From the NCBI GenBank assembly GCA_021907015.1, contig CP091064.1, positions 4,955,496 through 5,019,495 of the forward strand: a stretch of DNA of 64,000 nt, written 5' to 3'. The notes beneath the pieces are model-generated. The model ran no database searches and was not told the DNA's origin. It saw nothing but the letters and a program-made list of their open reading frames with translations. Shown here piece by piece: positions 10,218 through 20,496 of this stretch. The translations under genes and the position numbers were made by a program. The stretch's first letter is position 1. Each line of letters starts with the position of its first letter. Source of the DNA: Pectobacterium sp. PL152. Lineage in GTDB: Bacteria > Pseudomonadota > Gammaproteobacteria > Enterobacterales > Enterobacteriaceae.

Positions 10218-11234
10218 TTACTGTGTAGTACCGCGTTTACGCAGAACCTTTTCACGCAGTTGCTGTTTTTCCTGATCGCTGATAAACGCAATGTTCAGGC
10301 CGTTTTCCTGCGCTTTGCGGGTTTCTACCGCTGTCAGGCCAGCAAGCGGTGCGGCGATCTCATATTCGTGACGGATCTCTATGCCCTGAACCGCCGGGTC
10401 GTCCGTATTGATAGTGGCGGGGATTTCATAACGCAGGAAGTGGATGAGCGGGTGCTTATCCAGAGATTCCACCGTACTGGTCTGAATGTTGGATGTCAGG
10501 CAGGATTCAATACCGATTCCATGCTCTGCCATGTGCGTCATCAGATGCGGATCGATAATGGCCGTCACGCCATGTCCGATACGCTCTGCGCCCAAATGAT
10601 TAATCGCCTGCCAGATACTTTCCGGTCCGGCGGCTTCACCGGCGTGAACCGTGATACGCCAGCCGGCATCGCGAGCCTGTCTGAAATGGGAAGTGAATAG
10701 TGCGCCAGGGTGCCCCAGCTCATCACCTGCCAGATCGAGCGCAACGATGCGGTCACGCTGGGACAGCAGGGCATCCAACTCTTGTTGGCACGCCTCGGTG
10801 CCGAATGTCCGGCTCATGATGCCAATCAGACGAATGTCGGTATCGAAATCACGACAGCCCGCGGTAATGCCGTCGATCACTGCTTCAACCACGCCAGCAA
10901 CCGGAAGCTTATGGTTCATCGCCATATAGTAAGGAGAGAAACGCAGTTCGGCGTAATCCAAGCCGGCTTTCACGGCATCTTCAACGTTCTCATAAGCGAC
11001 GCGGCGACAGGCGTCCAGCGAACCGAGCACGGCTACGCCCCAGTCGAGTTTTTGTAAAAAGCTCACCAGATCAGGTTCATTTTGGGTGACCTGAACGTGA
11101 GGGCGAAGCGCTTCAAGATCGCGGGCAGGTAACGCGACATTGTACTGGTGTCCGAGCTCCAGAATACTCTGGGCGCGGATATTGCCATCCAAATGGCGGT
11201 GGATATCCGTCAATGGCAGGTGTAAATCAATCAT
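10218..11234 (-). CDS. add: Adenosine deaminase
   Basis: Deaminates adenosine and deoxyadenosine to inosine forms in purine salvage. The 338-residue product carries the metal and catalytic motifs of the family: DIHRHLDGN (residues 9-17), the HAGE segment ([20 protein letters not shown]), GAERIGHG, and SINTDD-type [12 protein letters not shown]. It is highly similar to E. coli Add over its whole length. Convergent with the preceding plus-strand gene, across a shared terminator. Confidence 0.96.
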   Translation of the reverse strand: MIDLHLPLTDIHRHLDGNIRAQSILELGHQYNVALPARDLEALRPHVQVTQNEPDLVSFLQKLDWGVAVLGSLDACRRVAYENVEDAVKAGLDYAELRFSPYYMAMNHKLPVAGVVEAVIDGITAGCRDFDTDIRLIGIMSRTFGTEACQQELDALLSQRDRIVALDLAGDELGHPGALFTSHFRQARDAGWRITVHAGEAAGPESIWQAINHLGAERIGHGVTAIIDPHLMTHMAEHGIGIESCLTSNIQTSTVESLDKHPLIHFLRYEIPATINTDDPAVQGIEIRHEYEIAAPLAGLTAVETRKAQENGLNIAFISDQEKQQLREKVLRKRGTTQ

Positions 11235-11355
11235 AATGTTATTGTCTGATTACTGTTTTTCGTACGACAAAGTATAAAAAGAAATCGTGGTAAATAGCCA
11301 ATTGTTACCGTTAAAACCCGAACTTCCTGAACAATCATTGAGCAAAAACAAACTG

Positions 11356-12332
11356 TTATTGCTTTTCCCGCCCCGTGTCATGAGTATTCAACTTAGGGAT
11401 CGCACGGATATAAATGAGCTCGCTGATTAATTCCACTAAGGTTTGGCTGACGATCACGGCGGGAAGTAGCGGCAGCGCGCCCGGGATAGCCAGCGCCAGC
11501 GGCAAAATAACCAGAGAATTACGCGTACTGGCGCTAAAGGCCACGGCGCGTCCGCCAGTGGAGTCCAACCGGAACGCGCGGCCAGTAAACCAGCCGAGTA
11601 GCGGTGCCAGCAGCGCGAAGAGTAGGAAAACGGCACCGCAAACAACACTGTCGCCCAGGTGGCGCGCAGCTGTGGAATAACGGCGGCCACCACGATAAAC
11701 AGCACCAGTGCGGTAGCCGGAACGGGGAGATAGCCCAATGCATCCGTAAATGTCGCCATCGTGCGTTGGCGTGCTGCCAGCCATTGCAGAAACGCTGCCA
11801 GCGCTAAGGGCACGGCAATCAGCCAGATAAACGCATCAATAAAGGGAGCGAAAACGATGAGCTCAGCGGCGTCGTGGCCGAGAAACAGCGTCAGGTAGAA
11901 GGGCAAGGCCAGCATTTGCAGCAACAGTAAAATAGGCGTTGCGGCCAACAGACGGGCGGCGTCGGCACGCCCCAGATGGGCGAATGTCACCACGTAGTCA
12001 ATACACGGCGCGAGTAACACCAGTATGATGCCCAGCTTCACCAGCGGTTCGGCAGGGACAAAGGGCAGTAGCGCCGCGACCAGCAAGGGAATCACGATGA
12101 AGTTGGCAACGAGCAGTGCGCCGATGAATCTGACCTGAGTGAGGTTTTTCCCGATCGTCGTCAGCGGAACTTGCAGAAACGTGACAAACAGCATCAGTGC
12201 CAGCGCCGGATTAATCACGACATCCCACTGTTCCGTTTCAGGCAGCATGATGGCCGTTGCTACCGCTGCGATCACGGCAACAAAGTAGATTGCCGCCTGA
12301 TGAGATTCCAAAAAGGGTTTTAGCGCAGACAT
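11356..12332 (-). CDS. SBF/ACR3-like membrane carrier (one frame break)
   Basis: A roughly 325-residue polytopic membrane protein of the bile-acid/arsenite (SBF/ACR3-like) superfamily. It starts MSALKPFLESHQAAIYFVAV and has about ten spans, including FVTFLQVPLTTIGKNLTQVR, LLAPCIDYVVTFAHLGRADA and the conserved ASTRNSLVILPLALAIPG late segment. The frame breaks near 11640 in a T4 run (VLFAVPF, then LLFALLAPLLGW in the next frame). Adding one T gives 326 codons. Substrate is not clear: no arsR or arsC lies nearby, so arsenite export is only one option. Confidence 0.75.
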
Positions 12333-12366
12333 GGTGTCATCTCGACATCAAACTGAAGAAGTGGGT

Positions 12367-12400
12367 AGAAAAAACGGTGGCTGCAAGTGCGGCCACCGTG
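12367..12400 (-). terminator. Terminator after ydgA
   Basis: On the minus strand an eight-base stem, ACGGTGGC/GCCACCGT (12392-12399 and 12374-12381), is followed by a T6 run (12368-12373). Position is directly downstream of ydgA. Confidence 0.85.
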
Positions 12401-12432
12401 TGTTTTAGCACGTCATATTACCGGGTACTGGC

Positions 12433-13992
12433 TTACTGTGCCGGTGGCGTGACGGGTTCTTCCTGTGCGCCAGGCAGCGACTCTTCACCTTGTTCCGTTG
12501 GAACGGAGAAATAAGGGGCGATGAAATCGGCCAGTGCTATTTTGTTACCGTTGAAGTCAATTTGACCTTCGGCATAGTGCAGCGAGCTGGTAATCGCGTT
12601 GTCTTTGGTGACGCTCAGTTGGTTCATTTGACCGATATCCGCCATCATCTTCGCTTGTTGCTGCGCCATTTCTGTCGCCTGTTTTTGCTCTTCATCGTTA
12701 GCGGGTTTTGGTCCTGCCTGTACCATTAATTCTGTCAGCATATCCAAAGGCACATTGAGCTTGGCATCGAGTTTTTTGACGGACTGACGAATGATTTTTT
12801 CTTCGTCAGATACCGCGGATTCAGCGGCTTTATCCGTGCTTTGCAAGGGATCGGTTAAATCCAGCGCCAGTGTGAACGTCCCTTCACCTTTACTGTTTTT
12901 CCAGCTGATCGGGGAGATAGCAATGTTCGGGTTGCCTTTCAACAGCTGCGGCAGGTATTGCAGAACCGACATGACAACTTCGTGCTGATATGTGTCGGGA
13001 TTCATGGCGGCCGGATCTTGCAACAGCTTCTGCACTTTTTCCTGATAGGCGGTGAGGAATTGCTTGGTACCCGCGCCATCAAGCTGTGAGATAGACATGC
13101 TCACGTTGCCCGAACCCAGATTGCGGTCGCCGATGATTAACGAACCCAGCGTCACCGCCATGTTGCCCGCCAGATTTTTGTCATCTTCCGTTGCGCTACT
13201 TTTTAAAGAAAAATCGTTCAACGTAACGGGGTCGCCACCTTCTACGGTAAACGTCATCGCTTTAAGAGACAGCGCGCCATCGCCTAAATCAAGATCGAAT
13301 TTGCCTTTTTGATTGGTCCCCTTGATGGAGAAATCGGTGACATCCACATTCTCTGTCTGGCCCCAGGCATTTTTCCTTTCCATCTTCACGCTGCTGATGG
13401 TGGTATCCAGCTTGCTGCTACGCAGATCGTGTCCGATATCCAGTAGCGTTTCCGCACCGCTGAAAGAAAACTTTTGTTCTGGTGACTGATGGTCGATAGG
13501 AGCCAACGTAATGAGTGACTGCGTATCACCGTTGTAGGCGACGCGAGTTTCGGACGTAAAGAACGGTTTATCTTTAGTCAAATCAAACCAGGCTTTGACG
13601 GCCGGCGTGTTGGCTAACTCGGTATGGACAGAAGCCATCGCTGGGATGAGGTTGAATTTCTTGAGCTGTGCCAGCGGGAACGGTCCGTGAGACACGGTTT
13701 CGTTGAAGACAAGTTCTTCACCCGGTGCCAGGAACTGGGCGCCTTCTGCTGTGCCTATCGACCCATCCGTTTGCAGCACATAGGATAGCGTACTGCTGAA
13801 AACGCCACCTTGGTAGTCGCGATAGACAACTTTCAAGCCCGCATTCGGGTAGTTTTGCTTGAGTTTAGTATTCAGCATATCGGTAAAACCATCAATCTGC
13901 TGAGCTACCTGCTTGCCGGTGTACCAGGATGCGCCGGTCCAGACGGCACCCAGAGCAACAATAATGCCTACGGCGACTAACGACTTTTTCAT
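12433..13992 (-). CDS. ydgA: YdgA-family DUF945 protein
   Basis: A 519-residue protein of the YdgA/DUF945 family. It has an N-terminal membrane anchor or signal (MKKSLVAVGIIVALGAVWTG) and a long periplasmic-type body (GKQVAQQIDGFTDMLNTKLK; VSHGPFPLAQLKKFNLIPAM). The C-terminus is proline-rich. In E. coli ydgA also neighbours manA. Function is not established. It reads as one clean frame, next to a manA that needs repair. Confidence 0.88.
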   Translation of the reverse strand: MKKSLVAVGIIVALGAVWTGASWYTGKQVAQQIDGFTDMLNTKLKQNYPNAGLKVVYRDYQGGVFSSTLSYVLQTDGSIGTAEGAQFLAPGEELVFNETVSHGPFPLAQLKKFNLIPAMASVHTELANTPAVKAWFDLTKDKPFFTSETRVAYNGDTQSLITLAPIDHQSPEQKFSFSGAETLLDIGHDLRSSKLDTTISSVKMERKNAWGQTENVDVTDFSIKGTNQKGKFDLDLGDGALSLKAMTFTVEGGDPVTLNDFSLKSSATEDDKNLAGNMAVTLGSLIIGDRNLGSGNVSMSISQLDGAGTKQFLTAYQEKVQKLLQDPAAMNPDTYQHEVVMSVLQYLPQLLKGNPNIAISPISWKNSKGEGTFTLALDLTDPLQSTDKAAESAVSDEEKIIRQSVKKLDAKLNVPLDMLTELMVQAGPKPANDEEQKQATEMAQQQAKMMADIGQMNQLSVTKDNAITSSLHYAEGQIDFNGNKIALADFIAPYFSVPTEQGEESLPGAQEEPVTPPAQ

Positions 13993-14079
13993 TTTTATTC
14001 ATCCTTTAGTAAAAAATGCGCGTTTTCAACGCGAAACGCTGGCAGCTTACCCATAGGTAACCGCCGCGTATAGAACAAG

Positions 14080-15246
14080 TTATCGGTTAAATACGCGAGC
14101 GAGACGCCCTGTCCCTCAACCGTTATCGGTGACTCACTGGCGGAAATAAAGCAGGATTCTCCCGGATGTAGCGAGAGCCGCTGCTCATTTTTGCAGGACG
14201 GCGTGGCCGTCAACACAAAATATAATGGCGGCACTGTCCTGACTGAGCGTTTGCGGGCTCTGGGCCAGTTCGTGCAGCGAAAAGCAAAATCATCAACAGG
14301 ATCGGGAAGCTGAGTTCATTACCCTGTCGGAGTGGGGTCGTCAGCAACTGGTTTGCAGGTTTGGCCTCAAACACGACATTATCCAGCAGCTCTGGAATAT
14401 CAATGTATTTCGGTGTGAGCCCGGCGCGCAGCACGTTATCCGAGTTCGCCATGACTTCTAGTGCCACACCTTTCAGATAGGCATGCGGCGTTTGAGCAAA
14501 CAGGAACATGGCTTCGCCAGGCTGAAGCGTAATGACGTTCAGCAGCAGCGGGGAGAACAATCCGCTGTCATCGGAATAGTATTGTGTAATCGCGCGGATG
14601 GTCGCCCAAGGTTCGTCATTTTGACTGTTTAACGCGGCCTTCAGTACACCGATCGCACGTGACTTTTGCTCACCTTCCATGCTTAACAGATTGGTGAAAA
14701 GCATCGCGAGGTTCTTCGCGTCTGGCTGCTGTAAAAACGCCGCGATTGACGGATGTGCGCCTGCAACCGGCTCCAGCAGGCACACAATTTCAGACAATTC
14801 TCGGAACCCGTTCATGGCCTGAAAAGGGGTTAATGCATAGACCAGTTCCGGTTTGTGATTGGCATCTTTGTAGTTTCTTTCGGCCGCATCTAGCGGGATG
14901 CCTGCTGCATTCTCTTTCGCAAAGCCTTGTTCTGCCGATGTTTTACTAGGATGAACCTGAATGGAAAGCGGCTGTTCCGCGCACAATACCTTAAATAAAA
15001 AGGGCAGTTCGCCAAAACGTTGCGCAATCGTTGCGCCAAGATGCGTCGTTGCGTCTTCGGAAATAATGTCCCGGAGGTTACGGGTGTTGCCTTTTTCATC
15101 AATAATCGCCGAACTGCTTTTAGGATGAGCCCCCATCCACAATTCCGCCATCGGTAAATTATTAGGATTATCAATGCCGTATAGCTCAGTTAAGGCGTGT
15201 TTGCTGCCCCAGGCGTAGTGCTGGACACAGTTGAGCATTTTTGCAT
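14080..15246 (-). CDS. manA: Mannose-6-phosphate isomerase (six single-base gaps)
   Basis: Interconverts mannose 6-phosphate and fructose 6-phosphate; zinc enzyme. Read through breaks it runs MQKMLNCVQHYAWGSKHALT, GELPFLFKVLCAEQPLSIQV, PGEAMFLFAQTPHAYLKGVA, to a C-terminal RLARVFNR. Bases are missing in A5 near 15240, C2 near 14300, T4 near 14283, A5 near 14195 (two) and G3 near 14105. Restoring all six gives 391 codons with stop, 390 residues, against 391 in E. coli. The ATG at 15246 is chosen because the conserved MQK start requires it. Confidence 0.88.
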
Positions 15247-15487
15247 GTCGGCTTCCTGCTATTACATTAATTGTTAATTTCTGTGATGCTGACTGTTAAT
15301 TACTTGAGTGATTATGAATACACTGCATCTTCTTCGCTTCATGGTAATGTTTTATGTAGCGCGATGCCAGACAGTGTTAGTAGACACAATAAGTGTGTTA
15401 TCAGGCCAGTGGGTGTTATCAGAATAGGCCCGGCGATGTGATTCAATGTCTTCTACTAGTTGAATGTGTTTTTAAGGAGGAAAGGTA

Positions 15488-16884
15488 ATGAGCACGACGC
15501 GTAGTGAAAAAGACTCAATGGGACCGATTGACGTTCCTGCTGAACGTTTATGGGGCGCACAAACGCAGCGGTCGCTGGAACACTTCCGGATTTCTGAAGA
15601 GAAAATGCCACGTGCGCTGATTTATGCACTGGCGCAAACCAAGCGCGCGGCGGCCCGCGTCAACATGGATCTCACCCTTCTGCCCGCCGATCGGGGAAAT
15701 GCGATTATTCAGGCGGCGGACGAAGTGTTAGCAGGCCAGCATGCTGGGGAATTCCCGTTAGCGATCTGGCAAACGGGATCTGGCACGCAAAGCAATATGA
15801 ATATGAACGAGGTGTTGGCTAACCGCGCCAGTGAACTGCTGGGGGAGAGCGGGGTAACAATCGGCTGGTTCATCCCAATGATGATGTCAACAAAAGCCAA
15901 AGTTCCAACGACGTCTTCCCTACGGCGATGCATGTCGCGGCCGTGGTCGCGATCAACGAACACCTGGTTCCTGAATTGAAGGCGCTACATGCCACGCTGG
16001 TCTCGAAGGCTGAACAGTTTAAGGATATCGTCAAGATCGGTCGTACGCATTTACAGGATGCCACGCCACTGACGCTGGGGCAGGAAATCTCCGGCTGGGC
16101 CGCGATGTTGCAGCATAATCTGAAGCATATCGAAAACAGCGTGCCGCACATTTGTGAGCTGGCGCTGGGCGGTACTGCGGTCGGAACAGGGCTAAACACG
16201 CATCCCGAATACGCGGTGCGCGTAGCAGCAGAACTGGCGAAACTGACCGGTCAGCCGTTTGTGACCTCGCCGAATAAATTCGAAGCGCTGGCGACCTGTG
16301 ATGCGTTGGTTCACGGGCACGGTGCCTTGAAGGGGCTGGCTGCATCGTTAATGAAGATCGCCAACGATGTGCGCTGGCTGGCCTCTGGCCCGCGCTGTGG
16401 TATCGGCGAACTGAGTATTCCTGAAAACGAACCAGGCAGCTCCATCATGCCGGGTAAGGTCAATCCAACCCAGTGTGAAGCGCTGACGATGCTGTGTTGT
16501 CAGGTGATGGGCAATGACGTTGCGGTGAATATCGGCGGGGCGTCCGGTAATTTTGAGCTGAACGTGTACCGCCCGATGGTGATTCATAACTTCCTGCAAT
16601 CGATTCGCCTGCTGGCTGATGGTATGAAGAGCTTCGATGAGCACTGTGCGGTAGGTATCGAACCAAATCGCGATCGCATCAATCAGTTGCTGAATGAATC
16701 GCTGATGCTGGTAACGGCGCTGAATACGCACATTGGCTATGACAAAGCGGCAGAAATTGCCAAAAAAGCGCATAAAGAAGGACTGACGCTGAAGGCCGCC
16801 GCGCTCAAATTGAACTACCTCACCGAAGCGCAGTTTGATGAGTGGGTTCGGCCGGAAGAGATGGTCGGTAGCCTGAAAAAGTAA
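15488..16884 (+). CDS. fumC: Class II fumarate hydratase FumC (one frame break)
   Basis: Iron-independent fumarase of the TCA cycle. Read-through length is 465 residues (E. coli 467). Motifs: [20 protein letters not shown] near residue 100, [40 protein letters not shown] and the SS-loop signature [16 protein letters not shown]. The frame breaks at G5 near 15841-15845; one extra G restores it. Good AAGGAGGAAAGGTA ribosome site. It is convergent with tus, a neighbourhood shared with E. coli. Confidence 0.93.
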
Positions 16885-16906
16885 TGTAGTTCGCACGTGA
16901 TCCCGT

Positions 16907-16938
16907 AGCCTGCTGGTGTGGATCAGCAGGCTTTTTCT
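16907..16938 (+). terminator. Terminator after fumC
   Basis: AGCCTGCTG (16907-16915) pairs with CAGCAGGCT (16924-16932), followed by TTTTCTTT. It lies between convergent fumC and tus. Confidence 0.88.
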
Positions 16939-16939
16939 T

Positions 16940-17873
16940 TCATTCCGGCGCATCGGTATATAGGTGTAAACGCGGGATGAGCAGGCGAAGTTCGGCCGCT
17001 TTCGGTTTGTGCTTATGTTTGATGTTGTTGGCGTCATAAGGATTGAGCTCGCCGATAATGGGTACGTCACCGCCTGACTCCTGCTGGCAAAGCACAAGCA
17101 AAGGGGACGGACAGGGATGCTGAACCTGTTTCTGCTGTTCGGGATACCACACGCGTGCGATGGGTTGTACTTTAACCGGGCGTTTGATTTTCAAGATCGC
17201 GTCTTCCGGCAGCGGCAAAACCGCGTCAATTTCCTGCTCGATATGCTCAATCCACTGCGCTTTGGTATACGGTGCCGCGTGTTTTGCGGCATTTCGACTT
17301 TGGTCAGTTGTTCCAGCAGCTCCCCACGCGTCATATTTTTGATGACGTGCTTATTCGCCCAGCCAAAGCGGACTGACGCCGGGTTTGTTATCAGCGTTAA
17401 CGACCGGTAAGCGCTCAGCGTGATCAATCCTTTCAAATGTGTGTGGACGAATTCAAAGCGCTGTTCCGGCTCCAGCCCAGATTCGACGGTGATAATCTGC
17501 TCCAGTTCTTTTTTTAACGTATTAATTTCCGCGATAAGCGATTGTGCCTGCTGATATTGTGCGGTGTTTACGCTAAAACAGAGTGCGCCTGGTAAGCGAA
17601 TCGCACTTTTACTGCTGAGCGTTTCTGGATAGTGGTGAATGAACAGACGCTGAAAATGGGTCAATCCTTTATCACGCGCGTCTTGCCCGACGTACTGTGT
17701 TACGGCTATATGCTCGATAGGATCATGCTCCGTTCCTTTTTCCACCGGGGAAGGGAATAGACGCGACCGGCCAGCAGCCGATACTCGGCAAACTGTAGTT
17801 GCATCAGAGCCAGTTTCTTCTCTAACGTCTGGAAACAGCGGTTCATACGATCGATTAGCGTGTAGCGATTCAT
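16940..17873 (-). CDS. tus: Replication-terminus fork-arrest protein Tus (two frame breaks)
   Basis: Binds Ter sites and halts forks from one side. Read-through gives 311 residues (E. coli 309): MNRYTLIDRMNRCFQTLEKK, then VEKGTEHDPIEHIAVTQYVG, RFEFVHTHLKGLITLSAYRS, FGWANKHVIKNMTRGELLEQ, and the DNA-binding ILKIKRPVKVQPIARVWY, ending LRLLIPRLHLYTDAPE. Breaks: C4 near 17748 and a C run near 17292; one base each restores frame. The start at 17873 follows the E. coli N-terminal alignment. A Ter site lies 11 bases upstream, allowing autorepression as known for E. coli tus. Confidence 0.92.
17748..17755 (+). other. KOPS-type octamer (FtsK orienting) in tus
   Basis: GGGAAGGG fits the KOPS consensus GGGNAGGG and is oriented toward dif at 48.8 kb. 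Single octamers occur by chance; value comes from the shared orientation with the ones at 38989 and 48296. Confidence 0.45.
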
Positions 17874-17883
17874 AACCCAATCC

Positions 17884-17906
17884 ATTTTAGTTACAACATA
17901 CTTATG
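17884..17906 (-). other. Ter replication fork-arrest site upstream of tus
   Basis: On the minus strand the site contains the invariant core GTATGTTGTAACTA (17901 down to 17888) and matches E. coli TerB at 21 of 23 positions. The end carrying the conserved G-C(6) pair faces higher coordinates. A fork travelling from high to low coordinate should therefore be stopped, and one moving toward dif should pass. It overlaps the tus promoter region as TerB does. Confidence 0.93.
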
Positions 17907-17998
17907 TTTATACTAATAAACACATGCATCGGCAACCGTGGATATCATCATTTTCAGCAGGGCTGGGGGGGATAATACGGGAGTGAGCGAAGCGGCTC

Positions 17999-18026
17999 GG
18001 AGTTTACCTTGATTCGAGTAAACTCC
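17999..18026 (-). terminator. Possible terminator after ynfM
   Basis: Nine-base stem GGAGTTTAC (17999-18007) with GTAAACTCC (18018-18026), 14 bases past the ynfM stop. No good T run follows on the minus strand, so the call is moderate. Confidence 0.45.
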
Positions 18027-18040
18027 GGTAAGAAAGGTGT

Positions 18041-19309
18041 TTAAAGCCGTTTTTTGAGTATCAGGCTGACTCCCAACGCGAGCAGTAAGAGTGCACTTAG
18101 AAATACGGTGATACCCGTCCAGCCAAATGAATGCCAGAAGAATCCCCCAAGTGTGCCAGCCAGGCTTGAGCCCAGATAATAAGAAAAGAGATACATGGAT
18201 GACGCCTGGCCTTTCGCGCGCCTCGCCCGTTGGCCAATCCAACTGCTGGCTACCGAGTGCGCTGCAAAGAAGCCTGCGGTAAAGAGCATCATACCACCAA
18301 AGATAGCGAAAACCGGTGTCAGCGCCGTTATCCCCAGTCCTGTCAGCATCAGGAGGATAGAAATGCTGAGTACGGGGCCGCGTCCGTAGCGAGCCGTTAA
18401 TGCTCCGGCTTTTGGCGAGCTGTAACTTCCGGTGAGATAAACCACGGAAAGTAAGCCCACTACCGCCTGACTGAGTAAATACGGTGGGGCTAACAGCCGA
18501 TACCCAATGTAATTAAACAGGGTAACGAACGCCCCCATCAGTAAAAATCCCTGAAGGAACAGCAGTGGCAAACCCGCATCACGCCAGTGCAGTTTGCTAT
18601 TCAGCAACAGCGTTTTCGGCCGTAACGAGCCGGGGCGAAAATGGCGGGATTCGGGCAGAATACGCCAGAAGGTTATCGCCGCAATGAGCGCCAGTACGCC
18701 GATCGTGCCAATGGCAACTCGCCATGGGAAATAGTCCGTCAAGACGCCGCTCACCAGACGTCCGCTCATACCGCCAATCGAGTTGCCGCTGATATATAGC
18801 CCCATCGAAAACGCCAGCACGCTGGGATGAATTTCTTCACTCAGGTAGCTCATGGCGACGGCCGCTACGCCGCTTAGCGACAGGCCTATCATCGCCCGCA
18901 TGATTAATATGCCGTTCCAACTGGTCATAAATGCGCAAATCACGGTACAGAGCGCGGCCAGCATCAAAGAGACGACCATGACATTCTTACGACCGATGGT
19001 GTCGGAGAGCGGGCCGGTGAACAGTAGCCCAAACGCCAGCATCACGGTTGATACGGAAAGCGACAAACTACTGGTAGCCGGCGAGATACCGAAATCCTGA
19101 GACAGCACCGGCAGCAAGGGCTGAACACAATACAGCAGCGCAAACGTCGCTAATCCGGCAGAAAACAGTGCCAGCGTGACGCGCATAAATTGTGGTGTAC
19201 CACGGGCAATATAAGGGGTTTTACCCGACGACCTCAGGGCAATATCATCCGCATCGTCGGCCGCAGAAAGGGACCAGTCGTTCGGTGCAGAAGATGGCAG
19301 GTTACTCAC
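18041..19309 (-). CDS. ynfM: YnfM-type MFS transporter
   Basis: A 422-residue major-facilitator exporter with 12 predicted spans. Family motifs: LLFTGPLSDTIGRKNVMVVS (motif A) and SYLSEEIHPSVLAFSMGLYI. It is near-collinear with E. coli YnfM (ALFSAGLATFALLYCVQPLL; AAHSVASSWIGQRARRAKGQ). E. coli YnfM is associated with arabinose/sugar efflux families, but the substrate is uncertain. Divergent from the LysR gene ynfL, as in E. coli. Frame intact. Confidence 0.92.
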   Translation of the reverse strand: MSNLPSSAPNDWSLSAADDADDIALRSSGKTPYIARGTPQFMRVTLALFSAGLATFALLYCVQPLLPVLSQDFGISPATSSLSLSVSTVMLAFGLLFTGPLSDTIGRKNVMVVSLMLAALCTVICAFMTSWNGILIMRAMIGLSLSGVAAVAMSYLSEEIHPSVLAFSMGLYISGNSIGGMSGRLVSGVLTDYFPWRVAIGTIGVLALIAAITFWRILPESRHFRPGSLRPKTLLLNSKLHWRDAGLPLLFLQGFLLMGAFVTLFNYIGYRLLAPPYLLSQAVVGLLSVVYLTGSYSSPKAGALTARYGRGPVLSISILLMLTGLGITALTPVFAIFGGMMLFTAGFFAAHSVASSWIGQRARRAKGQASSMYLFSYYLGSSLAGTLGGFFWHSFGWTGITVFLSALLLLALGVSLILKKRL

Positions 19310-19423
19310 AATAATTCCTTACCGGAAAAGGTAAATCAGGCGTAAAACAACAGTATTACGATCATAGAAGAGTGATATTATTTTGTATAATATATTAATA
19401 ATCATGATTGATACGTTTAACGT

Positions 19424-20320
19424 ATGAATATCGAACTACGTCACCTTCGCTATTTTATTGCGGTCGCTGAAGAGCTGCATTTTGGTCGAGCCGCAGAAAG
19501 ATTACGCATTTCACAGCCGCCGCTGAGCCAGCAGATTCAGATTCTGGAGGAGCAGGTGGGGGCAAAACTGCTGGCGCGCAATAACCGTAATGTCCAGCTT
19601 ACCCCGGCGGGCGAGATGTTCCTGAAAGAAGCCTGGTCGATTATCAGCCAGGTTGATCAGGCGGCAGAGCGGGCGTCCCGCATTCAGCGTGGCGAAATTG
19701 GGGAATTAACGATTGGCTTTACGTCGTCCGCGCCATTTATCAAAAAGATCTCCAGTAGCCTGCTGCGTTTTCGTCAAACGTACCCGGAAGTGCATATTCA
19801 GATGATGGAGCTCAACACTAAGCAGCAAATTGAACCGCTGCTGAACGGTAAACTCGACATCGGCATTATGCGCAATAACCCGCTGCCGGACGCGCTGGAT
19901 CATCAGTTGTTATTACGTGAACCGCTGATTGCCGTCGTGCAGGAATCCCATCCCTTAGCTCAGCAGGCCGCTGGGCGGGCAATCAATATCACACAGTTGG
20001 CGAATGAACCGTTCGTTTTCTTCTCTCGTGCGGTGGGAACCGCACTGTATGACGACACGCTGACGCTGCTGAAACGCTATGGCATCAGCCCCTACATCAC
20101 GCAAGAAGTGGGTGAGGCGATGACCATTGTCGGGCTGGTGTCGGCGGGGTTGGGAGTGTCTATTTTGCCAGCATCGTTTTTGCGTATTCGGGTCGATGGC
20201 GTGAAATATTTGCTGCTGGAAGAAGAGGACGCCACAACGGAAGTCTGGCTGGTTACCGCGCGGCATCATCCGCAAAGCGCGGCGGCGAAAATGCTAATGT
20301 CGCTGATGTTGGGCGGATAA
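19424..20320 (+). CDS. ynfL: YnfL-type LysR regulator
   Basis: A 298-residue LysR-family regulator. The N-terminal winged helix-turn-helix is LRHLRYFIAVAEELHFGRAA then RLRISQPPLSQQIQILEEQV; a two-lobe effector domain follows (IGELTIGFTSSAPFIKKISS; LDIGIMRNNPLPDALDHQLL). It is divergent from ynfM by 114 bases, so it probably controls ynfM. The orthologous pair exists in E. coli. Effector unknown. Confidence 0.9.
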   Translation: MNIELRHLRYFIAVAEELHFGRAAERLRISQPPLSQQIQILEEQVGAKLLARNNRNVQLTPAGEMFLKEAWSIISQVDQAAERASRIQRGEIGELTIGFTSSAPFIKKISSSLLRFRQTYPEVHIQMMELNTKQQIEPLLNGKLDIGIMRNNPLPDALDHQLLLREPLIAVVQESHPLAQQAAGRAINITQLANEPFVFFSRAVGTALYDDTLTLLKRYGISPYITQEVGEAMTIVGLVSAGLGVSILPASFLRIRVDGVKYLLLEEEDATTEVWLVTARHHPQSAAAKMLMSLMLGG

Positions 20321-20496
20321 TCGTTAAAATATGCGCGCTAAATCACATAACGAATCAAATATTTGACGAGTTTAGTGAAAAGCCCCACCATACCCGCAGT
20401 TTTTTTATTTTGCAGCGTGAAAAATAGTCATACCGCAATAATAAAGATAAATTTTTCAACAGCAGTGCCAGATATAAATGAGTAGGAGCCAGGTTT

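Noticed and set aside
11356..12332. Arsenite efflux pump (ACR3) annotation
   Set aside because: The superfamily fits, but no ars partner genes are near and key residues were not verifiable, so only the superfamily is claimed.
13995..14234. Separate ORF in front of the manA main frame
   Set aside because: It is the manA C-terminus (EQRLSLHPGE...) in another frame; restoring homopolymer bases joins it, and the true stop falls at 14080.
16940..17218. Independent 92-codon gene next to tus
   Set aside because: Its ILKIKRPVKVQPIARVWY is the Tus DNA-binding C-terminus, in a frame shifted by one base.
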